DNA of 64,000 bases from a virus, in IMG/VR virus record IMGVR_UViG_3300044591_002232, positions 124,001-188,000 of that record; one strand, written 5' to 3'. The notes beneath the pieces are model-generated. The model was given only the letters and a program-made list of their open reading frames with translations. It was not told the DNA's origin and made no database searches. Positions 30,703-40,372 of this stretch are shown here, piece by piece. Within the stretch, counting starts at the first letter, position 1; the number at the start of each line of letters is the position of its first letter. Made by a program: the position numbers and the translations under genes.

Positions 30703-33200
30703 TGTTTTATACAAGTGTTAAACAAATTGGAAGCTATGTTTATGAACGAGGTTATGATAATGAAGGAGTACCCTTTCAAGACAAGGTAGCCTTCAGACCC
30801 ACTTTTTATATTTCCTCTAACAAAGAATCCAATTGGAAAACATTGGATGGAAAAAACGTTGCCGCGATCAACCCCGGATCAATGTATGAATGTAGGGAAT
30901 GGCTTGAAAAGTACAAAGACGTTGACGGAATTTCTGTCTATGGTCATGAAACTGCGATTTATCAGTACCTTTCCGAAAAGTATCCAGAAGAGATTGAAGA
31001 TTTTAATATCAATAAAATCAGGCTTTATACACTTGATATTGAAACTGCCGCCGAACTTGGAGGATTTCCTGAACCAGATATCGCCCAGGAAGAAATTCTC
31101 CTGATTACTATTCAGGATTATTCAACCAAGAAAATTTATACCTGGGGAAGTCGGCCTTTTTCTGAGGTAATGGATAATTATGTTTATCAAGAATGTGCCA
31201 ATGAGGTCGATCTTCTTAATAAGTTCTTGACCTTCTGGGAGTCTAATTACCCGGATGTTGTGACTAGCTGGAACGGGAGTGGCTTCGATATTCCATACAT
31301 AATCAACCGAATCAAAAGAGTTCTTGGAACTGCCGATGCAAAAAGACTTTCTCCTTGGAAGTTTATCAGGGATCGTCAGGTCCAAAAAAACAACAGAACG
31401 GAAACACAATACGAAATTTATGGAGTAAGTCTTCTTGACTACATGGAGCTTTATAAAAAGTATTCATTCAAAAACCCAGAAAATTACAGACTGGATACTA
31501 TTGCCTATAATGAACTAGGCCAGAATAAACTGGATCACTCTCAGTATGAGACCTTTAAGGACTTTTATACTTACGGATGGGATACCTACGTCAAATATAA
31601 CAAGATTGACGTAGAACTGGTTGATCGGCTAGAAGAAAAACTTCAACTGATTAACATGGCGATTGATCTTGCTTATCAATCTAGGTCTAATTACGAAGAC
31701 GTTTTTTATCAGGTGCGAATGTGGGACAACATTATCTTCAATTACCTCAATAAAAAGAAGATTGCCATTCCACTTAAAAAGCAATCAAATAAGTCAGAAA
31801 AGTTTGCGGGTGCTTATGTAAAGGAGCCAATTCCAGGTCTTTATGGTTGGACAGTGACTCTTGACCTTACGTCACTCTACCCACATATTATGATGCAACA
31901 CAACGTGAGCCCTGAGACTCTTATAGACCAACCATTTCCTTCAATATCTGTTGATAAGATTGTTAAAAAACAAGTAGATACATCAATCTATCCAGAGTAT
32001 TCAATTTGCCCTAATGGTTCAATGTATTCAAAAGAACGTCAGGGTTTTATTCCGGCCATTCTTGAGGACATGTATGAAAAAAGAAAGCAATACAAGAATC
32101 TCCAGATCGCCGCCGAAAAGGAATACGAAAAATCTAAAGACAATTCCTTAAGATATAAAATCTCTAATTATAAGGTAAAGCAATTGAGTCTTAAGGTCTG
32201 TCTAAACAGTGGTTACGGGGCTCTTGGATCTCCATATTTTAGGTTTTATGAACTAAGAAATGCCGAGGCCATTACCTCATCAGGTCAACTTGCCCTCAAA
32301 TGGATCGAGAATAAACTAAACATTTATTTCAATAAACTCCTTAAGACTGAAAAAGTTGACTACTGCATTTATGGTGATACTGATTCAGTGATGCTCAATG
32401 TTGATCCACTAGTCAATAAAATATTTGAAGGAAAAGACGCCTCAAAAGAAAAGATTGTTAATTTTATTAACACCATATTTTCAACCAAGATTCAAGAATA
32501 CATCAATGAGTCTTATACTGAACTAGCCAATTATCTTCATGCTTATAAAAACAAGCTACACATGAAGAGAGAAAAAATTGCCGATAAGTTTCTTATTACA
32601 GGCAAAAAGCATTACATTATCAATGTATGGGATAATGAAGGAGTAAGGTATTCTGAGCCAAAGATTTCTGTTACTGGGATTGAGGCGGTCAAGTCTTCTA
32701 CTCCGGCCTTTTGCCGTGATAAACTTAATGCGGCCTTTAAGGTTTTAATGAATTATACCGAAGAGGACATGATTAAATTTGTTGAAGAATCTAAAAAAGA
32801 GTTCTTCAAACTTGATCCTGAAGAAGTGGCATTTCCAAAAGGTGTATCAGACGTGACCAAATTTTCGTCAACAACCTCCCTATATAAAAAGGGAACACCT
32901 ATCCATGTACGAGGTTCCATCCTATACAACAACAGCCTCAAAAAACATGGCCTGGAGAACAAATACAACTTTATATCCAACGGCGAAAAGATAAAATATT
33001 GCTACTTGAAGATGCCCAATCCGATCATGGAAAATGTGATTGGATTTATACAGACTCTACCAAAAGAATTCGGTCTACATGCTTACGTGGATTATGAGAC
33101 CCAGTTCGATAAAACTTTTGTGCAACCGTTAAAGGCAATATTGGATATTATTGGTTGGAAAACAGAAGAAACAATTACACTCGATCAATTTTTCATTTAA
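30702..33200 (+). CDS. gp43: DNA polymerase gp43 (family B)
   Basis: 832 residues (T4: 898). Replicative polymerase with proofreading. Exonuclease motifs: LDIETA (111-116), WNGSGFDIPYIINR. Polymerase motifs: DLTSLYP (388-394), CLNSGYGALG (from 500), YGDTDS (557-562). The C-terminus (GWKTEETITLDQFF) is the clamp-binding peptide type. No intein or intron interrupts it. Confidence 0.97.
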   Translation: MFYTSVKQIGSYVYERGYDNEGVPFQDKVAFRPTFYISSNKESNWKTLDGKNVAAINPGSMYECREWLEKYKDVDGISVYGHETAIYQYLSEKYPEEIEDFNINKIRLYTLDIETAAELGGFPEPDIAQEEILLITIQDYSTKKIYTWGSRPFSEVMDNYVYQECANEVDLLNKFLTFWESNYPDVVTSWNGSGFDIPYIINRIKRVLGTADAKRLSPWKFIRDRQVQKNNRTETQYEIYGVSLLDYMELYKKYSFKNPENYRLDTIAYNELGQNKLDHSQYETFKDFYTYGWDTYVKYNKIDVELVDRLEEKLQLINMAIDLAYQSRSNYEDVFYQVRMWDNIIFNYLNKKKIAIPLKKQSNKSEKFAGAYVKEPIPGLYGWTVTLDLTSLYPHIMMQHNVSPETLIDQPFPSISVDKIVKKQVDTSIYPEYSICPNGSMYSKERQGFIPAILEDMYEKRKQYKNLQIAAEKEYEKSKDNSLRYKISNYKVKQLSLKVCLNSGYGALGSPYFRFYELRNAEAITSSGQLALKWIENKLNIYFNKLLKTEKVDYCIYGDTDSVMLNVDPLVNKIFEGKDASKEKIVNFINTIFSTKIQEYINESYTELANYLHAYKNKLHMKREKIADKFLITGKKHYIINVWDNEGVRYSEPKISVTGIEAVKSSTPAFCRDKLNAAFKVLMNYTEEDMIKFVEESKKEFFKLDPEEVAFPKGVSDVTKFSSTTSLYKKGTPIHVRGSILYNNSLKKHGLENKYNFISNGEKIKYCYLKMPNPIMENVIGFIQTLPKEFGLHAYVDYETQFDKTFVQPLKAILDIIGWKTEETITLDQFFI

Positions 33201-33205
33201 AACTT

Positions 33206-34261
33206 ATGGAATTTTTAGAAAATCTTATTAAGGAAGTCGGCTCAGAATATGCTCAACTAGCCGAAGATATTAGTGAAGACGAAATTTATGTAGATACTGG
33301 GTCATTTATGCTTAATGCCCTTGTCAGTGGTTCTCTTTTCGGGGGAGTTTCTGGTAATAAAATTACTACATTTTCTGGGGCGAACGCATCGGGAAAAACT
33401 TTCTTCTCTCTTGCTGTAGTCAAGAATTACTTAGAAATGAATCCAGAAGGATATTGTCTTTATTTTGACACTGAGGCTGCCGTTACTAGAAAAATGCTAT
33501 CGGAAAAGGGAATTGACCTTTCAAGGGTAGTAGTTTTAAACGTGGTTACTGTGGAAGAATTTAGAACTAAGGCTCTTAAGGCGGTTGACATTTATATGAA
33601 GAAGCCAGAGGAAGAAAGAAGACCATGTATGTTTGTTCTTGATTCTCTTGGGATGCTTTCGACTAATAAGGAGATTAATGATACCCTTGCTGGTGAAGAA
33701 AAACGTGATATGACAAGAGCCCAACTTACAAAGGCGGCGTTTAGAATGCTTACACTTAAACTTGGTAAGGCAAACATTCCAATGATTGTGACCAATCACA
33801 TTTATGCAAATGTGGGAGGTTATGGTCCGGCATTTGTTCAAAGTTCTGGTTCTGGAATGCAATATTCGGCTTCTACAATTGTTGAATTAACCAAATCTAA
33901 AGAAAAAGACGGAACCGAAATCGTTGGTAGTATTATTAAGGCCAAAACATTTAAGTCTCGTTTAAGTAGAGAGAATCAAGAAGTATCAGTACGTTTATAC
34001 TATGATCATCGCGGACTCGACCGTTACTACGGACTTTTGGACATCGGTGAGGAATCTGGTATAATTCCCAGGGTCGGCAACCGTTATGAGATCAACGGTA
34101 AAAAGATTGGCAAAAACGTCATTTATGCAAATCCAGAAGAATATTTTACTCCTGAACTTCTTGAGAAATTAGATGCTTATGCCCAGAAGAAATTCAAGTA
34201 TGGCTCTTCTTTAACCGAAGATCCGGTAGTTGAACAAGAACCGGAACCAATTGATGATTGA
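33206..34261 (+). CDS. uvsX: RecA-like recombinase UvsX
   Basis: 351 residues from ATG 33206 (T4: 391); the longer frame would start inside gp43. Walker A GANASGKT (58-65), Walker B FVLDSLGML, the VQSSGSGMQYSAS loop region. Catalyses strand exchange with UvsY and gp32. Ends with an acidic tail (VVEQEPEPIDD). Confidence 0.95.
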   Translation: MEFLENLIKEVGSEYAQLAEDISEDEIYVDTGSFMLNALVSGSLFGGVSGNKITTFSGANASGKTFFSLAVVKNYLEMNPEGYCLYFDTEAAVTRKMLSEKGIDLSRVVVLNVVTVEEFRTKALKAVDIYMKKPEEERRPCMFVLDSLGMLSTNKEINDTLAGEEKRDMTRAQLTKAAFRMLTLKLGKANIPMIVTNHIYANVGGYGPAFVQSSGSGMQYSASTIVELTKSKEKDGTEIVGSIIKAKTFKSRLSRENQEVSVRLYYDHRGLDRYYGLLDIGEESGIIPRVGNRYEINGKKIGKNVIYANPEEYFTPELLEKLDAYAQKKFKYGSSLTEDPVVEQEPEPIDD

Positions 34262-34811
34262 ACTAAATGATCTAATTCAGCTATATCCCAATGCAATTGA
34301 GGATAATGTTTGTGATTTCTTAATTAACTTTTTTGAGTCCCAGTACCATCTTCAAGAAAAAATTGAAAATGATGGGACTCCAAATTTCACTCAAGTTAAT
34401 CTTACAGAAAATTGCAAAATCACCGATGAAGTCAATACTGTTCATAATTACATAATCTCAAAAACTTTTGAGTATAAAAATAAGTATTATGAATATGTTG
34501 ATGATCGGTGCTTTCCTGAAAAACACAATTTTGAGCAGTTTAGAATTAAAAGATATAAAAATAATGGAGATGAATTCTTTAATACGCATGTAGACGTTCT
34601 CGATTATAATTCTGCTAGAAGATTTTTATCTTTTACTTATTATCTTAACACTGTGGAGCTTGGTGGAGAGACATCTTTTACCAATTTTAGAGTCAATCCC
34701 ACCAAGGGTTCTCTACTAATATTTCCTCCCATGTGGATGTTCCCCCATAAAGGAGAAGTCCCAGTGACCAATGACAAATACATCCTAACAGGATACTTAC
34801 ATTATAAATGA
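34254..34811 (+). CDS. 2-oxoglutarate/Fe(II)-dependent dioxygenase
   Basis: 185 residues from ATG 34254, which overlaps the uvsX stop; the in-frame TTG at 34230 is less likely. Prolyl-4-hydroxylase-like fold with iron ligands H112-x-D114 (NTHVDV) and H165 (FPHKG) and a probable oxoglutarate-binding Lys175. Such genes are common in cyanophages; substrate unknown (protein or nucleic acid). The stop overlaps gp41. Confidence 0.88.
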   Translation: MIELNDLIQLYPNAIEDNVCDFLINFFESQYHLQEKIENDGTPNFTQVNLTENCKITDEVNTVHNYIISKTFEYKNKYYEYVDDRCFPEKHNFEQFRIKRYKNNGDEFFNTHVDVLDYNSARRFLSFTYYLNTVELGGETSFTNFRVNPTKGSLLIFPPMWMFPHKGEVPVTNDKYILTGYLHYK

Positions 34812-36178
34812 TGGATAAAGTCGAACTACTGATTTTAAAAAACTTAATATATAATGAAGAATTTGTACGAAAAATTCTACCTTACCTAAAATCTGAATAT
34901 TTTCAGAATTATTCAGAAAAAGTGATTTTTGAAGAAATTCAAGAATTCTTTTCTTCTTATAATCAACTACCAACCAAAGAAGCAATTGAGATTGAAATTG
35001 AGAACAGGACTGATTTAACTGAACAGTCCTTTAAGGATTGTATGGAGATTACTTCTGGGCTTGATTACAATCCAGTAGAAAGTGAATGGCTTTTTGCGAC
35101 CACCGAAAAGTGGTGTAAAGATCGGGCGATTTATCTGGCCCTTATGGAATCTATCCATATTGCGGATGGCGGTGACTCGAAAAGAAATCGAGATGCTATT
35201 CCTTCTATCTTACAAGAGGCACTTTCTGTTTCATTTGATATATCAATTGGGCATGACTATATCGAAGACGTTGAGGCTCGTTATGAGTTTTATCATAAAA
35301 AAGATCTTAAAATTCCTTTTGATGTTGATTATCTTAACAGAATTACAGATGGTGGTTTATCACCCAAAACTTTAAATCTTTTTGTGGCACCGCCTGGTGT
35401 TGGTAAAAGTCTTTTTCTTTGCCATTTTTCAGCGGCAACTCTTCTTCAAGGAAAGAATGTCTTATACATCACTCTTGAAATGGCCGAGGAGAGAATTGCA
35501 GAACGAATTGATGCCAATCTTCTTGATGTACCGGTTCAAGATATTTCAAAATTATCAAAAGAGCAGTTTTTAAGTAAGACAACTCAATTGAGTAAAAAGA
35601 CTCAAGGTAAACTTATCATTAAGGAGTATCCACCCGGAACTGCAAGTGCAAATCATTTTAAAGTATTATTGAAAGAACTTGAAATGAAAAAGAATTTTAT
35701 TCCTGATGCAATTGTAATTGATTATTTAAATCTCTGTTCTTCATCTAGATATAAAACAAGCACTTCCAATTCTTACACTTATGTAAAATCTATTGCAGAA
35801 GAATTGAGGGGATTGGGCGTGGAATATAATATACCAACAGTCTCGGCGGCACAATTTAATCGTGAAGGTAGCTCCACAAGCGATTCTTCCATGGAAAATG
35901 TATCAGATTCTTATGGTATTGCATTTACTGCTGATTTATTGTTGGCTCTTATTTCAACAGAAGAACTAGAACAGATGAATCAACTTCTTGTCAAACAATT
36001 AAAAAATCGTTATGCTCCTTTGGATCGGTATCGTAAATTTGTGGTGGGGGTTGACAGATCCAAGATGAGGGTGTATGATGTGGATCAGTCGGCCCAAGAG
36101 GAACTGATTGAAAATAGAATATCAAATAATGATTCACCAGATTTAAAATCCAAATTTAAAACTATTAACTTTGATTAA
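34808..36178 (+). CDS. gp41: Replicative DNA helicase gp41 (DnaB-like)
   Basis: 456 residues (T4: 475). Hexameric helicase working with primase gp61. Walker A APPGVGKS (194-201), YITLEMAEERIAERIDAN and DAIVIDYLNLCSS (Walker B) are typical. The gene is continuous, although related metagenomic genes are known to be broken by split inteins (gp41-1, gp41-8). Confidence 0.95.
   Translation: MMDKVELLILKNLIYNEEFVRKILPYLKSEYFQNYSEKVIFEEIQEFFSSYNQLPTKEAIEIEIENRTDLTEQSFKDCMEITSGLDYNPVESEWLFATTEKWCKDRAIYLALMESIHIADGGDSKRNRDAIPSILQEALSVSFDISIGHDYIEDVEARYEFYHKKDLKIPFDVDYLNRITDGGLSPKTLNLFVAPPGVGKSLFLCHFSAATLLQGKNVLYITLEMAEERIAERIDANLLDVPVQDISKLSKEQFLSKTTQLSKKTQGKLIIKEYPPGTASANHFKVLLKELEMKKNFIPDAIVIDYLNLCSSSRYKTSTSNSYTYVKSIAEELRGLGVEYNIPTVSAAQFNREGSSTSDSSMENVSDSYGIAFTADLLLALISTEELEQMNQLLVKQLKNRYAPLDRYRKFVVGVDRSKMRVYDVDQSAQEELIENRISNNDSPDLKSKFKTINFD
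36051..36079 (+). promoter_or_regulatory. Candidate early promoter inside gp41
   Basis: TTGACA, exactly 17 bases, TATGAT, about 105 bases before mazG. It lies in coding sequence; the preceding bases are GTG, not TGC. Confidence 0.45.
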
Positions 36179-36183
36179 TTATT

Positions 36184-36597
36184 ATGACTAACCAAAAAAT
36201 TAACAGCACAGAATATATTGAGTTTGTAAAGAAAACAACGAGTCCTGCAAGTTCGGATGTTGATGTTCTTATTGATCGAATTCGTGAACTTGATGGTGAG
36301 GGTGTTAAGCTGACTCATCTACTTACATTTGCTTTAGGAGCATCTGCTGAACTAGGAGAAGCGGTTGAAATTATTAAAAAATGTCTCTTACAAGGTAAAA
36401 AATTCGATAAAGAGGCTCAAATCCATTGTTTAAAAGAAATTTCTGACTGCCACTGGTATTTTGCTCAGTTTTGCATTGCAATGGGTGTAGATTTTGAGGA
36501 TATTATGCAGATAAATTTCGATAAACTTTCCGCACGATATCCAGAAGGCCATTTTACTGTCGAACGCTCCGAAAACCGACGAGAAGGAGATATTTGA
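36184..36597 (+). CDS. mazG: MazG-like nucleotide pyrophosphohydrolase
   Basis: 137 residues with the all-alpha NTP-PPase motif: E56-x-x-E59 (SAELGEA) and E85-x-x-D88 (KEISDCH), then RYPEGHFTVERSENR. It hydrolyses NTPs or dNTPs to monophosphates. Widespread in cyanophages. It follows gp41 after 5 bases. Confidence 0.88.
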   Translation: MTNQKINSTEYIEFVKKTTSPASSDVDVLIDRIRELDGEGVKLTHLLTFALGASAELGEAVEIIKKCLLQGKKFDKEAQIHCLKEISDCHWYFAQFCIAMGVDFEDIMQINFDKLSARYPEGHFTVERSENRREGDI

Positions 36598-36598
36598 A

Positions 36599-36754
36599 AT
36601 GGTTGAATTAAAAAACACTCTTAAATCTCTTAGAAGTGAGTTAGAAAAAGTAAACGAAAGACAAAAAGAATTACACCATGAAATTTATAATATCCAAAAA
36701 AAACTTGGTTATTATGCTAAAAATGAAATTCTTTATGGTGTAGAGTATGATTAA
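36599..36754 (+). CDS. Small coiled-coil protein, 51 aa
   Basis: ATG overlaps the mazG stop region. Heptad-like sequence LKNTLKSLRSELEKVNERQK continues to HHEIYNIQKKLGYYAK. A clear terminator follows, so it ends the operon. Unknown function. Confidence 0.62.
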   Translation: MVELKNTLKSLRSELEKVNERQKELHHEIYNIQKKLGYYAKNEILYGVEYD

Positions 36755-36789
36755 TTATGACTCTAAAAGGTAAATAGTCTATCAATTTT

Positions 36790-36812
36790 AAGCGCCATCT
36801 AGGCGCTTTTTT
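36790..36812 (+). terminator. Intrinsic terminator closing the gp43-mazG operon
   Basis: AAGCGCC-ATCTA-GGCGCTT with TTTTTT after it. Confidence 0.92.
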
Positions 36813-36816
36813 GTTA

Positions 36817-36823
36817 CTAAATA
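36817..36823 (+). promoter_or_regulatory. Late promoter CTAAATA before 36844 gene
   Basis: CTAAATAACT lies 20 bases before the start, immediately after the terminator. Confidence 0.75.
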
Positions 36824-36843
36824 ACTAAAACAATTGTAGTAAA

Positions 36844-37458
36844 ATGCAAGAACTAGTAGACTTTCTTATCGAAGAAAGATATTGTAACAGTGAATTAGAG
36901 GCCGTAAAGATTCTAGAATCAGTAAGTGATAGTTTTTATGAGTATCTTATTGAGGCTCAAATATCTGCTATTAATGCAACTGCCAAGGCAAGAAAAGAGA
37001 TGGATGCTGAAATGCGAAGAGCAGCATCCCCCACCTTTAATCCAAAAAAAGTAAGTCATCTTAGAAAAAAAATAACCGGACTAAAGGGACCTGTTGCTAC
37101 AGAATTGGCTCAAAGAAGTGGAAGTAAAAGTTCCCAAAAAACTCCAACTGGTCCAAGAGGAGAAAGAGCCCAAACTAGTGATATTGCAACAACCAGAACC
37201 GCCGCATCTAGAACTGATCGTCCCATGACAGGATCAAGACTTAATGATCCTCGTTTTGCTGCAGCAGCAGAGAGAGAAGTATCTAGGCAAACAAATACTT
37301 CACCAGAAGTAGATAGAGCCGGATTTGCATCTAGACAATCTACCGGTGTGAGAAGAACAGGTAAATATACAAGCATGTCAGCAAGTGGAGCAACCTCCGC
37401 ACTACCGAATCTTGGTCAATCTAGAACTGGAGCCAGATTCCCTAGGCAACGTGGATAA
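36844..37458 (+). CDS. Late protein, acidic helical N-terminus and basic body
   Basis: 204 residues. MQELVDFLIEERYCNSELEA with ILESVSDSFYEYLIEA repeats the module of the 26632 gene; the rest is basic, Ser/Thr/Arg-rich and low in complexity (QRSGSKSSQKTPTGPRGER). Such a body could bind DNA or other head contents. Followed after 2 bases by the next late gene. Confidence 0.7.
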   Translation: MQELVDFLIEERYCNSELEAVKILESVSDSFYEYLIEAQISAINATAKARKEMDAEMRRAASPTFNPKKVSHLRKKITGLKGPVATELAQRSGSKSSQKTPTGPRGERAQTSDIATTRTAASRTDRPMTGSRLNDPRFAAAAEREVSRQTNTSPEVDRAGFASRQSTGVRRTGKYTSMSASGATSALPNLGQSRTGARFPRQRG

Positions 37459-37460
37459 TT

Positions 37461-38669
37461 ATGAAAAAGTACTTTGAATTTCTATATGAGGCCAGAGGTT
37501 CCCAAGCCTCAGAAAAGGCCCTAAATCTAGGTCTTGCATCTGACGGTCACGGATATTGGGTAGATAGATCCGGTCGTAAGGTTGCAAAAACCGAAGGTGG
37601 TCAATTGGTTTTTATAAAAGGAAAATCCCCAGCAGCCGAAAAGGCCGCCCCACCTTCTGCATCAATGAAACCTTCCGCAAGAACCGCCACACCTCTTGCA
37701 AAAAGGCAACCACCCGAAAGACAAGTCTCGCCACCAAAAGAACAAGAAAAGGCCCCAGAACCAGAAACTCAAGAAGTTCTCACAGTTGTTTTTGGGAGAT
37801 TTAATCCACCAACAATTGGTCATGAAAAGCTATTAAAGAAGGCTAAAGAAATAGCCCAATCGGGTGATCTAAAGATCTATCCTTCAAGGTCATATGGAGA
37901 TCCTTCCAACCCTTTAAGTCCTTCTGATAAGATTTATTATATGAGAAAGGCCTTTCCAAAATTTGCTGATAATATCATCAATGATGATGATATGAAAACA
38001 ATTTTTGATGTTCTTAAATTGGCCGATGAAGAAGGCTATGAAACTGTTAATCTTGTAACCGGTGCAAAGAGAAGATCGGAATTTGATCGTCTAGCAAATC
38101 AATACAATGGAGAAATTTATAATCTTGCAGATATTAATGTAATTGCCCTTCCTAGTGAGGATCCAGATCTAGAAAATAGCCCTAATCCATCTTCTTCTGC
38201 AAGACTCAGAAAGGCAGCCCTAGAAGATGATTTCTTTGCATTCCAAAGAGGTCTCCCAAAAACATTAAATGCAAAGCAACAGCAGGCCCTATTTTTTGCT
38301 GTTCAGAGGGCTCTTTCAGGTGAGAAAAAGGAATCCTGGAAAATAGATCCATCCTCAAATTATGAGATTCTTAAAGAAGAATATTATAAAGAAAATATTT
38401 ATAAAACCGGGGACCTTATTGAAAATCTCAATACTGGGCTAACTGGTAAAATTATAAGAAGAGGTCCTAACTACGTCATTTGTGTAAATGAGGATTTGAA
38501 TATTATGTTTAAGTCTTGGATCGAGGATATTAAAGAATGGACCGATGTTTCTGGTGTTCCTGCCGAACAGAGAGAGGTGGGTACTGACGCTTACAGGGAA
38601 TATGCTATGAAGATGACTGGAATGAAAGTAATTCAAAATTTCATTAAGAAGAGAAAAAGTTCTAAATAG
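37461..38669 (+). CDS. Late protein with nucleotidyltransferase-like domain
   Basis: 402 residues. Residues 1-55 form a small N-terminal domain (SDGHGYWVDRSGRKVAK), then a Pro/Ala linker, then a nucleotidyltransferase-fold domain with FGRFNPPTIGH (111-121), the T/HxGH-type motif, and VNLVTGAKRRSEFDRLANQY. The C-terminus (TGDLIENLNTGLTGKIIRRG) is a KOW/SH3-like barrel. A nucleotidyltransferase in a late, probably virion-associated protein is a cyanophage peculiarity; substrate unknown. Confidence 0.78.
   Translation: MKKYFEFLYEARGSQASEKALNLGLASDGHGYWVDRSGRKVAKTEGGQLVFIKGKSPAAEKAAPPSASMKPSARTATPLAKRQPPERQVSPPKEQEKAPEPETQEVLTVVFGRFNPPTIGHEKLLKKAKEIAQSGDLKIYPSRSYGDPSNPLSPSDKIYYMRKAFPKFADNIINDDDMKTIFDVLKLADEEGYETVNLVTGAKRRSEFDRLANQYNGEIYNLADINVIALPSEDPDLENSPNPSSSARLRKAALEDDFFAFQRGLPKTLNAKQQQALFFAVQRALSGEKKESWKIDPSSNYEILKEEYYKENIYKTGDLIENLNTGLTGKIIRRGPNYVICVNEDLNIMFKSWIEDIKEWTDVSGVPAEQREVGTDAYREYAMKMTGMKVIQNFIKKRKSSK
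38662..38668 (+). promoter_or_regulatory. Late promoter CTAAATA before 38693 gene
   Basis: CTAAATAGT lies 24 bases before the start and overlaps the preceding stop. Confidence 0.7.
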
Positions 38670-38692
38670 TAATAAATCGCAAATAATTTCTT

Positions 38693-40012
38693 ATGTCTGA
38701 AAGAATTGTAGGTGCTCTTGCCAAGATGAAAGAGCTTTATGTTGAGCAGGTTCGTGACAATGATCCTCAACAAAGAGTTCTAGAAGAAAAAATGCAACAG
38801 GTTACTGAATATAAAAAAAATAAACTAGATCCAGTTGGGCAAGAAGATAGTGACATTGATAATGATGGTGATACTGATAAAACTGATAGATATCTTCTAA
38901 AACGAAGAGCCGTAAGAACTAGGCAAATAAATAAGAATATTAAACCACCAGTAGCTGAAAATATTTTTTATAGCTGGAGAGACACTGTAGAAGAATCTCT
39001 TCTTCATGAAATCAATGACGTTTCGGACAATAAGATTGTAAAAGAAAAGAAAGTTGATAATTATTCAGGTAAAACCCCTGTGGTTACCATAAATCCTGAA
39101 ATGAAAACTGAATCAGTTCTGATTGATTCTGAAGAACTCAATGAAGATTTTATTGAAGAATCCATTGACATTGCAACCGAATATCTTTGTGAAGAAGGTC
39201 TTTCTGTTGAGGATGTTGAGGATCTTATTGATGAACTTGGGGCTGAAGAATTTAGTGAGTGGGTTATGCAACTTGGTTATGAGACACTTCTTGATGAAGA
39301 AAGAACAGCCAAAAGGGCAAAACCAAAAAAAACAGTAGAGCAAATTAAGGCCGAAATCGATTCTAGAGAAAAGGCAGCAGCCGCTAAAAAAGCCGTCTCT
39401 AAAAAACCAACAACTGTTTCTTCAAAAGCAGCAACACCAGCGCCCAAATCTTCTCGCCCCCCTGGTCAAGAACGAATTATTAAAGGTGCTAAAAGTATTG
39501 CACAATCGGCAGGTTCTCCTGAAAATATTAGGACTACAGTGAGAGGTGCTCTTGATACTGTTTCCAGAGGAGCCCTTTCTGCTGCCAAAGGTCATCAAAG
39601 AGCAATGGAAATTAAAAAGAAAGGTGGTTCTCTTGCCCAACAACTTGGTGGTGGAGCTGGGGCTGCTCTCGGGAGTTTCTTTAAAAAAGGAACTGCTCAA
39701 TTTAGAGAATGGGTAGACAGCCTTCTAGAAGAAGGTTATGATCTTTCCGAATACACCTGGGACGAACTGTATGAAGAGTATAAACTTCAAGAAAAAGCGG
39801 TTTCTGAACAACAACAAAAACTCTTTGGGTTGGCTCTTTCTGTAAAAAGGGGTGAAACCTCAAGAGATAAAGTGAGTCCAGAAGTTCTAAAAATTGTGAA
39901 TACCATGAGCGAGGCAGAAATTCGCAAATATGCCGCAACTCAACATGAGGATGTTCCCGAAAAGAAAGAGCTTGCAGAGAAAGTTATTCAATTTGTTAGA
40001 CAAAACAGCTAA
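38693..40012 (+). CDS. Late protein with Ca-binding-like loop and helical modules
   Basis: 439 residues. A calcium-loop-like stretch DSDIDNDGDTDKTD lies at about 52-65; acidic helices YLCEEGLSVEDVEDLIDEL in the middle; Lys/Ala/Pro-rich basic region (about 205-330); a second module EWVDSLLEEGYDLSEYTWDE related to the 25794 protein near the C-terminus. Probably a head or internal virion protein. Confidence 0.7.
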   Translation: MSERIVGALAKMKELYVEQVRDNDPQQRVLEEKMQQVTEYKKNKLDPVGQEDSDIDNDGDTDKTDRYLLKRRAVRTRQINKNIKPPVAENIFYSWRDTVEESLLHEINDVSDNKIVKEKKVDNYSGKTPVVTINPEMKTESVLIDSEELNEDFIEESIDIATEYLCEEGLSVEDVEDLIDELGAEEFSEWVMQLGYETLLDEERTAKRAKPKKTVEQIKAEIDSREKAAAAKKAVSKKPTTVSSKAATPAPKSSRPPGQERIIKGAKSIAQSAGSPENIRTTVRGALDTVSRGALSAAKGHQRAMEIKKKGGSLAQQLGGGAGAALGSFFKKGTAQFREWVDSLLEEGYDLSEYTWDELYEEYKLQEKAVSEQQQKLFGLALSVKRGETSRDKVSPEVLKIVNTMSEAEIRKYAATQHEDVPEKKELAEKVIQFVRQNS

Positions 40013-40015
40013 TTT

Positions 40016-40022
40016 CTAAATA
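40016..40022 (+). promoter_or_regulatory. Late promoter CTAAATA before 40051 gene
   Basis: CTAAATAGT lies 28 bases before the start. Confidence 0.68.
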
Positions 40023-40050
40023 GTTATGTCCCCCATTAAAGGATAAAACA

Positions 40051-40227
40051 ATGTCATTTAGCTGGAATCTAATTCTTGTTGCTGCAGAAAAAGTAGTTGA
40101 TTTTTTCTGGCAATCCCGTGAGGTCAAGGAATTTGTTGTACATCTTCTAGAGCGTTATGCAAAGTCTACTGATACCGATATTGACAATATGGTAGTGGAT
40201 CTTGTTCGTACAAAACTTCTAGGTTGA
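40051..40227 (+). CDS. Small hypothetical protein, 58 aa
   Basis: ATG 40051, stop 40225-40227. Starts MSFSWNLILVAAEKVVDFFW, helical and partly hydrophobic; the rest is charged (SREVKEFVVHLLERYAKSTD). Own late promoter; stop overlaps the next ATG. Confidence 0.62.
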   Translation: MSFSWNLILVAAEKVVDFFWQSREVKEFVVHLLERYAKSTDTDIDNMVVDLVRTKLLG

Positions 40228-40367
40228 TGAGAACATTGTCGTTGCTGGTGGGACTTCCTCCTGGTCTTATTTGGCTATCAGGAATTGTCCCACTACCGAC
40301 AATTTTGTTTGCACTTTTAATTACACCATTTTTGTGGATTTTTATAGATTTTGTTGCTGATGAATAA
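40227..40367 (+). CDS. Small membrane protein, 46 aa
   Basis: The ATG shares its A with the previous stop. Two hydrophobic spans (LSLLVGLPPGLIWLSGIVPL and TILFALLITPFLWIFIDFVA) ending ADE. The paired arrangement with the 40051 gene and late expression would suit a holin or membrane accessory protein; this is a guess. Confidence 0.6.
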   Translation: MRTLSLLVGLPPGLIWLSGIVPLPTILFALLITPFLWIFIDFVADE

Positions 40368-40372
40368 AATTA

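Noticed and set aside
34808-36178. Split or contiguous intein in gp41
   Set aside because: The helicase is full length with all motifs and no intein blocks, although gp41 inteins are known elsewhere.
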